Shown: in pieces, positions 56,830 through 64,000 of the stretch
How positions within the stretch are numbered: the first letter of the stretch is position 1
Layout of the letters: every line of letters begins with the position of its first letter
Assembly (NCBI GenBank): GCA_016699535.1
Contig: CP064980.1
Location: forward strand, 3,108,001 to 3,172,000
Origin: Myxococcales bacterium
GTDB taxonomy: Bacteria; Myxococcota_A; Polyangia; Polyangiales; GCA-016699535
DNA: 64,000 bases
Reading direction: 5' to 3'
Notes under the pieces: generated by a model
Told to the model about the DNA's origin: nothing
Seen by the model: the letters and a program-made list of their open reading frames with translations, nothing else
Database searches by the model: none
Program-made: the position numbers and the translations under genes

Positions 56830-58770
56830 CTACTGGGCAATGGACCTTAGATAATAATGTACACCATATTGCGCCTGAGAAATACGGATGGCAACAGATC
56901 GTTCATCTCCGGATAGTCCAACGTCACCTTTGAAACGATACTGGGAATCGGTTTGGAGCGGTGTGCCGCGAACACTTACCTTAGCACCATCGACAGCGGC
57001 TCCAGATACCGTCACGCTTGCGCTCCCGGCCGGTATCGTCCCTGAGGGTTCACGCAAAAACGCAGCAGGAGCCGCATTGTCAAAAGCAACGGAAAGTGCC
57101 GTTGTGGCAGATCGTTTTCCGTCTTTACTCTCAAACCACCAGTTGTATGTCCCTTCAGCGACTTCCCCAGCATCAAAAGTGTATTTGGCAGCATTGGCAG
57201 TCACCGTCTTGGAACTTCCTGAACCTTGTGGCTCAAGACGCAAGGTGTACGAGCCACCCTTCGGTGCCCTTGACCAAATAAAGCTCAATTCCGGCAAAAG
57301 ATTCTGATAGAGAACCGTGTATTTTCGACCATCCGCTTCGACTGTGTTTCGCGGGGCACGCTTCGGTATCTGTTGGCTGCCCGCATCGCGGGAAACACGA
57401 ATCGTTCCGGAGGCTACGGCTTTGGAGGCTTCCGTGCCGCCGGAGCGCATGCAACGCAATCGGTAGTGCAGGGAACCAGGATTTGCCGAAATTATAGCGC
57501 TTCCTTTTCCAGGAGAACTCATAAGCAATCGCGAAAATGCACGATTACTACCAACTTCTACCATGCCTTCACCGTTGCACTTGTCCTCAAATAAAATGCG
57601 TATCGCCGTGGGAGCGGAGGTATCGTGAACGGTCGCGCTTTCTCCTGCGGGCATGGAAAAATCAGCATACTTCGGAATTTTTGTAAGCACCTCAAGCATT
57701 CCGCTATGCGTGAGGCGTACCTTCTCGCCGCCCAACAAATCAACCGATGCGTCCTTACCTTTGACTTGCGCGTTGCCATTGCGGACCGTTATGTCGGAAT
57801 AACGACCACCCACTTCAATATTTGATACACCTGTGCTGCCCGATCCAAGCGCTACCATTTCACCGCCGGGAAGAGCAACTTGCACAGCTTCACCCGTTGC
57901 TTCTGCACTTAACGTGCCACGATCAGCCTTAAGCAAAGCGCCCCCTTCTGGAGCCACAACGATATCGGCTAAACCTTTGACTTCGGCAAACTGCCCAGCG
58001 CGTCGGATTTCAACGGTTGCCCCTCGTGGGATCTTGATTTCACTTCCCGGAACAACTTCGATGCTACCAGGCTCTACGGTGCTCCAGCTTTTCTCTCCCG
58101 GAGCGCGCACACGAGCGGCACGCCCTTTAAGGTTAACTTCCACGGTATCCGATGACGGCTCTTCAGCAGGTGGCTCTTCAATAGGCTCCTCTGTTTCATC
58201 GCCTCCGAGGCGTTCGAGAATAGCGCCACCCACCTCAAGCACAACGCCCTGCCCTGCACCAAAACTCAAACTATCAGCTCCCTCAATCGAAGCTTGGCCT
58301 ACCAAAACAAGAAACTTCATTTTGTCGCCATTGACTTGAACTTCAACTTGGGAGCCGGCCTCGATATAGGCCACGCCAACGTACGTGTTGAGTTGCAAAC
58401 CGCCTCCGCCACCTTCAAGCACCACTTCACCAGCCTCAACACTAATCCTTCCATCGCCTCGTCCAGGAGCTTTGGACAAAAAGCGTATCCGTGTTAGTTC
58501 GCCGAGTTTTACACCGCTACCTGAGGTGAACATTATTTTTGCGCTTGAGCCACGTGCAGTGCGAACTCCATCATTGATGATAAAGCTATCGCCCGTGTTT
58601 GCCTTTTTCCAGCTGCCCTGCTTACTTGCGTAGTCACGCTGCACTTTATTTTTTGTTTGGACAAGCTCGGCGATTTTCTCGACACCACAACCACGAAAAG
58701 TATCGCACCCCAACGAGAAGAGACTCAAAACAATGGCAGCACTGAGAGTTGATCTAGCTCCAAGCAACAT
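56830..58770 (-). CDS. FecR-domain lipoprotein
   Basis: A 646-residue lipoprotein (lipobox L-G-C) with at least two FecR-like beta domains (about 60-200 with GDSFIINDGVRTARGSSAKIMF, and about 220-330 with VRAPGEKSWSTVEPG), then a Glu/Pro-rich linker, an Ig-like region and a C-terminal part with WWFESKDGKRS. FecR domains normally sense TonB-dependent transport signals or bind envelope polymers. Its ATG overlaps the preceding stop by one base (TAATG). There is no sigma factor nearby, so this is not a classic fecIR system. Confidence 0.85.
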   Translation of the reverse strand: MLLGARSTLSAAIVLSLFSLGCDTFRGCGVEKIAELVQTKNKVQRDYASKQGSWKKANTGDSFIINDGVRTARGSSAKIMFTSGSGVKLGELTRIRFLSKAPGRGDGRISVEAGEVVLEGGGGGLQLNTYVGVAYIEAGSQVEVQVNGDKMKFLVLVGQASIEGADSLSFGAGQGVVLEVGGAILERLGGDETEEPIEEPPAEEPSSDTVEVNLKGRAARVRAPGEKSWSTVEPGSIEVVPGSEIKIPRGATVEIRRAGQFAEVKGLADIVVAPEGGALLKADRGTLSAEATGEAVQVALPGGEMVALGSGSTGVSNIEVGGRYSDITVRNGNAQVKGKDASVDLLGGEKVRLTHSGMLEVLTKIPKYADFSMPAGESATVHDTSAPTAIRILFEDKCNGEGMVEVGSNRAFSRLLMSSPGKGSAIISANPGSLHYRLRCMRSGGTEASKAVASGTIRVSRDAGSQQIPKRAPRNTVEADGRKYTVLYQNLLPELSFIWSRAPKGGSYTLRLEPQGSGSSKTVTANAAKYTFDAGEVAEGTYNWWFESKDGKRSATTALSVAFDNAAPAAFLREPSGTIPAGSASVTVSGAAVDGAKVSVRGTPLQTDSQYRFKGDVGLSGDERSVAIRISQAQYGVHYYLRSIAQ

Positions 58771-60326
58771 TACCGAGCCTTTCGACGTTTCGCACCGCTC
58801 GATTCGCGCAAGTCAATGTTTAGCACGGTCACGCCTTGCTCCTGCACACGGACCCTGCGGTGTTGATCCCGATAACCGTCCATCTCAATGGTGACGCGAT
58901 AGTCACCGGGAGGCACATCAATTTCAAAGCTTCCGTTTTCATCCGCTTTAAGTTCTGTACCCAGCGGCTCAATACGTACCGTGGCGCGCAAACCGATACC
59001 GCTGTACGAGCGAATGTATCCACGGATCTGTCCAACAGGAAGGTCTTCATCAAGAGTCACGCTAACTTTCACACTCTTGCCTGCAACGATGTTAAGCGAT
59101 TGGGTCGCGGGACGATAACCCTCGGCGGCAATCGATAACTCAAGCGCGCCTTGCGGTAGCTCAGCTTGTGTGAAGCTGCCATCTGCATTGGTCACGATTT
59201 GCCCTTCGCTTTGTCCCTGTTTCCACGTGATTGTGGCCTGCAAACCATTGCCAACTTTGTCGGTAATCCGGCCTGTGGCAATACCTGTGGTGGGCTTGGC
59301 AGGCTCCTTCTTTTCAGGCTTCACTTCTTCTTGCTGTTTGGGAGTCTCGACGATATGAGGCTCATCTTCGAAACTAAAGAGATAACTAGCCCCTGCCATT
59401 ACAGTGAAAAGCGGCTCAACAGGAATTAGTGGCTCACCGACGTCCACGGTTGGGCGCGAACTTGGCACAAATTCGCCTATAAGATGGAGTGCCAACGGCA
59501 GGCTGCGCGAAGGCTGCCAGCGCCCACCTGCATTGATGCGCATGGGTGCTTTGGACATCGGCGGAGCACCCGAGCCAAGCAATGGCTCCCAAGTCCATTC
59601 ACCGAGCAGCTCAAAGTCACCGAGTTGCCACAGCAAACCAAGACCAACTAGTGCAGCATTAAAATCACTTACACCAAGCGATAACCGATCTGCTCGGCTG
59701 AGTTGATCGGCGTTCTTCGCGGAATCCGCAGAGTTGTCCAAACGGAAACCTGTCTGGAGCGCCAAAGAAAGACCACTGTCTCCAAATTCATAGCTACCAA
59801 GCAACAAAGCTTCCAAGGTAGTCGCTGAAAGTTCGATCGACGGAGCTACTGCCCCAGGTAAAAGCACGCCGAACTGAGCACCAATACTCAAGCCGTCTGC
59901 CACTTCGGATCCGGCACGAACTCGAAGCCGCGGATCACCAACCAGCCCGTCATCGCTCCCCGTATCGCTCGAATGCTTATCAAAACGTCCGTCAACGGTG
60001 GCTGCAAAGCTTAACCAACGCAAAGGTCGTACCGACAGACTCGTTCGGCCTAGGAACCGATTGTGCGAGTCGTTGTCATCAAGCACACCTTCGGTGTAGC
60101 CAAAGCCCACCATGCCAGCAAGACCAAGTCCACGGTCTTGATCTTTGGCAATGCCAACACGGTACAAGCCCGGCAGGGCATCAAGGCTAAGGCCGACGCC
60201 ATTTTTCTTAGCCAGTTCTCGTTTTTGGACTTGGGTTTTTTGATGCTGTGCTAGCGCAGCATGCGGCGCAAAACAAAGCCCAACCAATATCAATGCCCCA
60301 ACCAGCCTCTTGGTGTGCCAACGCAT
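58770..60326 (-). CDS. Outer-membrane barrel-like protein with carboxypeptidase-regulatory repeats
   Basis: A 518-residue exported protein: signal peptide (cut after ALA), a beta-rich region (about 35-330, many short alternating strands) resembling an outer-membrane barrel, a Lys/Glu/Pro-rich linker and two carboxypeptidase-regulatory (CarboxypepD_reg) domains (about 355-430 and 435-510, TNADGSFTQAELPQG and ENGSFEIDVPPGDYRV). Such domains occur in TonB-dependent and adhesin-like proteins. It is the first gene of the four-gene cluster with FecR, kinase and AgmX-like genes, which together suggest an envelope module. Confidence 0.78.
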   Translation of the reverse strand: MRWHTKRLVGALILVGLCFAPHAALAQHQKTQVQKRELAKKNGVGLSLDALPGLYRVGIAKDQDRGLGLAGMVGFGYTEGVLDDNDSHNRFLGRTSLSVRPLRWLSFAATVDGRFDKHSSDTGSDDGLVGDPRLRVRAGSEVADGLSIGAQFGVLLPGAVAPSIELSATTLEALLLGSYEFGDSGLSLALQTGFRLDNSADSAKNADQLSRADRLSLGVSDFNAALVGLGLLWQLGDFELLGEWTWEPLLGSGAPPMSKAPMRINAGGRWQPSRSLPLALHLIGEFVPSSRPTVDVGEPLIPVEPLFTVMAGASYLFSFEDEPHIVETPKQQEEVKPEKKEPAKPTTGIATGRITDKVGNGLQATITWKQGQSEGQIVTNADGSFTQAELPQGALELSIAAEGYRPATQSLNIVAGKSVKVSVTLDEDLPVGQIRGYIRSYSGIGLRATVRIEPLGTELKADENGSFEIDVPPGDYRVTIEMDGYRDQHRRVRVQEQGVTVLNIDLRESSGAKRRKAR

Positions 60327-60453
60327 GCAAGTAGTTTAGCCGAAAAGTGAAAAAAATAGCAATGAATGCGTCAAGGTTCTGTCCAACAAAAGACTACGTT
60401 CTACTGTAAAAGCGGCTAGATACGCAGGTTGTCCCACATTGCTCACCACAAAA

Positions 60454-60945
60454 TCACAAATCGCACCCCAAATTGAGCGCATCTGCTCCGTCTGGATAGT
60501 AGGCGGGGCGAGTTTGTAACAGCTCAAAACCCATGGAGCGATAGAGCTTGATCGCCGCATGGTTGTCGGCTCGCACCTCAAGAAATAGTTGTTTGACGCC
60601 ATCTTTTCGCAAATCATCGAACATCTGCCCGAGCAACACCGAAGCCAGCCCTTGGCGGCGGTATTGATCAATTGTCATCAACTGATAGAGCTCGTATTCC
60701 TCTGCGGTAGACCTACCCACCGCCAAAGCTCGCGGCTCAAGGTCTGCAAGAGGAGCAGCTATCCAGATCGAAAGCTGCGGAAGCCTAAACCACTTCGCGA
60801 AGAGTTGCCTATCGCTGGAATGCTCAAGTTGCGCAAGCCAGCTCTTAAGCACCGCCGATTCAGAACCATCACGCTTGAGTCGTGCGATGCGTAAAGTCGA
60901 AGCTTCAGTCGTTATTGCCGTTATCGGCTGTTTTGTCGACGGCAT
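60454..60945 (-). CDS. GNAT N-acetyltransferase, RimI-like
   Basis: A protein of about 163 residues with a GNAT domain; the acetyl-CoA motif A is YRRQGLASVLL, followed by FLEVRADNHAAIKLYRSMGFE, characteristic of RimI (ribosomal protein alanine acetyltransferase) and close relatives. I chose the ATG at 60945 because the long frame runs far into the UPF0158 gene. It overlaps that gene by 41 bases on the same strand. The N-terminal 50 residues are atypical for RimI, so the exact substrate is uncertain. Confidence 0.8.
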   Translation of the reverse strand: MPSTKQPITAITTEASTLRIARLKRDGSESAVLKSWLAQLEHSSDRQLFAKWFRLPQLSIWIAAPLADLEPRALAVGRSTAEEYELYQLMTIDQYRRQGLASVLLGQMFDDLRKDGVKQLFLEVRADNHAAIKLYRSMGFELLQTRPAYYPDGADALNLGCDL

Positions 60946-61630
60946 TCTGATGTTCCAAAGACTCAAGACTACCAGCAGAGCTTTCTGGCATCGGAAGTCC
61001 AGAAGCACGCCGAGCAACAAGGAACTCGACGTAGGCAACTGCGGTAGAAAGGTCCGCCGGATGAACACGTTCAACAATCTCACGAAGACGCTGTCGCGGG
61101 GCCATGCTGCTCACGCCTTTGCCATCGGATTCTTCCGAAAGCTCTTTTTCTGCTTCGTCGGGCTTTTCGTCGTTTAGCTCAGCAAGGACTGGTTCCGGAC
61201 GGACGATGGCTTCGATTCCGTGTGTGGCGAGCCAGGCCTCCATGCACTGTCGAAGACGTTCTGAGCGGAAGGTAAACCAACGTTCGCGTTCTTCAGTGAA
61301 ATTCATCAGCAAATCTTTAAACCTACGGAAGGCACCTTTTCCGTCGATGGCACCATTGAGGCGACGCCGCAAATCATCGTCGAGCACGCTTTCGTTAAAA
61401 CGCTCCATCCAGCGGTATTGCTCACGCGAAGAAACCGCTTCGATACGCTGATAATTCATATCTGCTGCGATACGGGCATGCATCGCTGGATCGGCAACCC
61501 CGTCGACAACGCGGATAACTTCACCGGTTATCAAATGCAAATAGCTGTGAACTTCCGGAGCATTATTTTCAAAAGCGTCTTCAAGCGGCTCCCAGGCTAT
61601 CGGTACTTTTCGTAAGGTTGTTGATTGCAT
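60905..61630 (-). CDS. UPF0158 family protein
   Basis: A protein of about 241 residues with the UPF0158 pattern: an early LTGEVIRVVDG segment (after SYLHL), RWMERFNE, then GKGAFRRFKDLL and RWFTFRSERL. Function is unknown for the family. The C-terminal 80 residues are acidic and Ser/Glu-rich and may be disordered, longer than usual. Start chosen at 61630 (ATG); the frame open to 61726 overlaps glpK. It is probably co-transcribed with the rimI-like gene. Confidence 0.83.
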   Translation of the reverse strand: MQSTTLRKVPIAWEPLEDAFENNAPEVHSYLHLITGEVIRVVDGVADPAMHARIAADMNYQRIEAVSSREQYRWMERFNESVLDDDLRRRLNGAIDGKGAFRRFKDLLMNFTEERERWFTFRSERLRQCMEAWLATHGIEAIVRPEPVLAELNDEKPDEAEKELSEESDGKGVSSMAPRQRLREIVERVHPADLSTAVAYVEFLVARRASGLPMPESSAGSLESLEHQNAVDKTADNGNND

Positions 61631-61686
61631 AGTCTCGCTAAGGTTAGGAATTCTAGAATAACACAAAAAAAAGCGCTGTCTTCTTA

Positions 61687-63180
61687 TTAAGCAGTGGCCA
61701 TCACGCGTTTTAAGGCTGTTGACCAAAGTTTGAGTTTTTTCTCTCGTTCCTCCGTTTTCATCACAGGATTAAAACATTTATCAATACGATGAACTTTGCG
61801 AATGTCTTCCAAGGTAGGGAAAAAGCCCACGGCTAGACCCGCAAGATAAGCAGCTCCTAGAGCCGTTGTTTCCACCGATTCAGGCCTATCGACCCGCAAA
61901 GCAAGTAAATCTGCTTGGAACTGCATTAAGAAATCGCTTTTGGCGGCTCCTCCATCAACACGCATGCTCCGTAAATCTTCGCCGAGGTCATCGCGCATCG
62001 CCCGCGCAAGGTCGTAAATCTGAAAGGCAATGCCCTCCAGGGTAGCTCGAGCAAGATGTGCCCGCGACGAGGCCCGCGTTATTCCGGTAATCATACCGCG
62101 CGCATGGGGATCCCAATGTGGCGCCCCAAGGCCTGTAAGCGCCGGGACAAACACAAGTTCGCCACTATCGGGAACAGAACTTGCCAGCGGATCCATCTCG
62201 CTTGCATCCGATATCAAGCCAAGTCCATCACGTAACCATTGAACGGCGGCGCCAGCGATAAACGCACTACCTTCCAGAGCATAAGTCATCTCAGAGCCGA
62301 GTTTCCAAGCAACCGTACTAAGCACGCCATGTTCTGATCGCAGGGGCTGCGTCCCAGTATTTACGAGAAGAAAAGCGCCGGTCCCATAGGTGCATTTGGC
62401 ATCACCTTTATCAAAACAGGTCTGCCCAAACAAAGCAGCTTGCTGATCCCCCGCCATACCCGCGATGGGTGTTCCATCGGGCAGTGATTCTAGTCCGTTG
62501 GTTTTTGCTAAATGACCAGAGCAGGCGGTTACCTCCGGAAGGATGGCTTCAGGCACAGATAAAAGCTGACAGAGCTCGCTGTCCCAATGGCCTTTGCCTA
62601 TATCAAACAAAAGTGTTCTTGATGCATTGCTTGCATCCGTGATGTGAGACTTGCCTCCTGAAAGACGCCAGACAAGGAACGAATCAATCGTTCCGAAACA
62701 AAGCTCACCCGCTCGTGCCCGACGAAGCAATGCTGCGTCGTTTTGAAACAACCACTGAAGCTTCGTGCCGCTGAAATAGGGATCGAGCAACAAACCACTT
62801 CGTGCTCTGAACAAGGCTTCATGGCCCTCGGCCTTTAGCGCTGCGCATTGCTCAGCACTGCGTCTGTCCTGCCATACAATCGCGCGGTGAACCGGCAAAC
62901 CGGAATCGCGTTCCCAAACGACGGTCGTTTCTCTTTGATTGGTAATACCAATGCCTGCACAATCGGCTGGCTTCAAGTCGCTCTTTTCAAAAAGCTCAGC
63001 CATGCAATCGCAAACACTTTGCCAGATTTCCTCCGCATCGTGTTCTACCCAACCTGGTTGAGGGAAATGCTGCGGAAACTCGCGATAACTCTTAGTGAGG
63101 ATTTGCGCTTGCGCACTGAGGGCCAAAACAGTTGAGCCCGTTGTTCCTTGGTCAATGGCTAGAATAAAAGGCTTTCCCAT
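61687..63180 (-). CDS. glpK: Glycerol kinase
   Basis: Glycerol kinase (497 residues) phosphorylates glycerol to glycerol-3-phosphate. The FGGY-family start (AIDQGTTGSTVLA), GITNQRETTVVW, TGLGAPHWDPHARG and the C-terminal AAYLAGLAVG motif are present, and length is normal. glpF and glpD are not nearby. It is divergent from the cstA-like gene (70-bp gap). Confidence 0.97.
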   Translation of the reverse strand: MGKPFILAIDQGTTGSTVLALSAQAQILTKSYREFPQHFPQPGWVEHDAEEIWQSVCDCMAELFEKSDLKPADCAGIGITNQRETTVVWERDSGLPVHRAIVWQDRRSAEQCAALKAEGHEALFRARSGLLLDPYFSGTKLQWLFQNDAALLRRARAGELCFGTIDSFLVWRLSGGKSHITDASNASRTLLFDIGKGHWDSELCQLLSVPEAILPEVTACSGHLAKTNGLESLPDGTPIAGMAGDQQAALFGQTCFDKGDAKCTYGTGAFLLVNTGTQPLRSEHGVLSTVAWKLGSEMTYALEGSAFIAGAAVQWLRDGLGLISDASEMDPLASSVPDSGELVFVPALTGLGAPHWDPHARGMITGITRASSRAHLARATLEGIAFQIYDLARAMRDDLGEDLRSMRVDGGAAKSDFLMQFQADLLALRVDRPESVETTALGAAYLAGLAVGFFPTLEDIRKVHRIDKCFNPVMKTEEREKKLKLWSTALKRVMATA

Positions 63181-63250
63181 ACGAGCTTTAGTATAAGGAG
63201 GACCCTAAAAAAAGCGCAACTCTTGGCAAAATTTCTGCTATGTCGCTGGA

Positions 63251-64000
63251 ATGACTGCTATCGGAGCGGCCCTCGTTGCTTTTTTCATCTACATCTATGC
63301 GTATCGTCGTTATGGCGGTTTTTTAAGCAGCACGGTCTTTCAAATCCGTTCTGAGCAAATCACCCCGGCCCACACATTGCGCGATGACGTGGATTTTGTG
63401 CCAACAAAACGAAGCGTGCTTTTTGGCCACCATTTTGCGTCGATTACCGGCCTTGCCCCCATGCTAGGGCCAGCCGTTGCAGTTATTTGGGGTTGGCTAC
63501 CGGCTCTGGTTTGGGTGGTGTTTGGCTCCGTTCTGATTGGTTGCGTGCACGACTTTTCTGCCTTGGTTGTATCGCTGCGTGCAGAAGGAAAATCGATCGG
63601 TGTGGTTGCCGAAGGGATCATGGGTCGCCGGGCTAAGACCCTCTTTTTGTTTATTATTCTTTTCGGGGTCGCGCTTGCGATGGGCGTTTTTGTGTTTGTC
63701 ATCGCGCAGCTTTTTTCAACCAAACTCACCCCGCAAAAAGCCGGATACCCACAAGCCGCCCTTCCATCGCTTAATATTATGGTCCTAGCAGTTTTGATCG
63801 GCTGGTTAAGTTTCCGCAAAGGCTACAGCGTACGAAAGCTCGTTGCCTTCGCGTTTCCAATCACACTCGCATCGGTATTTGCCGGCATGCAATGGCCGAC
63901 TTTTGGACTAGCTGAAAGTCTTTGGCCCAGCCCACTCACTTGGATTGCTTTGCTTCTTGTTTATGCACTTGCTGCATCCATATTGCCCGTGTGGTCGTTG
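63251..64000 (+). CDS. cstA: CstA-family carbon-starvation/peptide permease, partial
   Basis: The window ends inside this gene; the first 250 residues are present. About seven helices are visible with family landmarks FGHHFASITGLAPMLGPAVAV, GWLPALVWVVFGSVLIGCVHDFSAL and a GKSIG loop. CstA-type proteins import peptides or pyruvate under carbon starvation. The start at 63251 overlaps the stop of a four-codon ORF (63240) that may influence initiation. An AAGGAGG at 63195-63201 is not used by any ORF I can see. The 3' end is beyond the window. Confidence 0.9.
   Translation, partial: MTAIGAALVAFFIYIYAYRRYGGFLSSTVFQIRSEQITPAHTLRDDVDFVPTKRSVLFGHHFASITGLAPMLGPAVAVIWGWLPALVWVVFGSVLIGCVHDFSALVVSLRAEGKSIGVVAEGIMGRRAKTLFLFIILFGVALAMGVFVFVIAQLFSTKLTPQKAGYPQAALPSLNIMVLAVLIGWLSFRKGYSVRKLVAFAFPITLASVFAGMQWPTFGLAESLWPSPLTWIALLLVYALAASILPVWSL

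Noticed and set aside
1..64000. tRNA, rRNA, CRISPR and insertion sequences
   Set aside because: No cloverleaf-like segments, rRNA conserved blocks, regularly spaced repeats or transposase ORFs were noticed; this was by eye, so a tRNAscan or Infernal run could still find a small RNA.

Overview
The window is a dense (~90 % coding) chromosomal segment with GC content judged by eye near 50 %. Several gene types point to a Gram-negative, deltaproteobacteria-like, probably myxobacterium-related lineage: PEGA-type Ser/Thr kinases, an FHA-domain sigma-54 activator, an AgmX/PglI-like TonB-type protein, many lipoproteins, UPF0158, and an F0 cluster with an extra-long c subunit. This assignment is inference. 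I saw no rRNA, tRNA, CRISPR array, insertion sequence or integrase.

Layout. 0-5.5 kb: two universal stress proteins, a short ribosome-hibernation factor, a lipid-flippase-like membrane protein, an exported START-like protein and pyrR-pyrB. 5.6-19.9 kb: inorganic-carbon transport around housekeeping genes. It holds an SLC4/NBC-type bicarbonate transporter with an EIIA-like N-terminal domain, ccmE (CxxxY type), an F0 cluster (atpE, atpB, two small subunits), hemL, and a tightly coupled operon sulP-dabA-dabB-nuoM-like. 20-23 kb: a type II NADH dehydrogenase and a GH5 mannanase-like lipoprotein. 23-32 kb: a complete moxR-bat operon (MoxR, DUF58, DUF4381-like, two VWA proteins, TPR protein, BatD, BatE) with a striking inverted repeat between moxR and the DUF58 gene. 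32-43 kb: FHA protein, PEGA kinase, two parvulin/SurA-like foldases, a conserved cysteine-rich protein of unknown function, mfd and a trypsin-like lipoprotein. 44-51 kb: a large membrane protein with a predicted all-helical C-terminal domain, the FHA-sigma-54 activator, a HEAT protein coupled to a methyltransferase, DUF5658 and a 7Fe ferredoxin. 51-55 kb: smc. 55-60.3 kb: a four-gene envelope module (beta-barrel/carboxypeptidase-regulatory protein, FecR lipoprotein, Ser/Thr kinase, AgmX-like protein). 60.4-64 kb: rimI-like, UPF0158, glpK and the 5' part of a cstA-family gene.

Four genes (batC-like TPR gene, surA-like gene, the cysteine-rich conserved gene, smc) are interrupted by single-base frameshifts, and every one lies in a homopolymer. 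Because smc is among them, consensus-sequence errors are the likeliest cause; those genes are probably intact in the organism.

The most interesting content is the concentration of three unrelated predicted bicarbonate/CO2 uptake systems (SLC4, SulP, DabAB plus a second antiporter-like subunit) within 14 kb, the structured element inside the moxR-bat operon, and the uncharacterised kinase/FecR/barrel/AgmX-like module.
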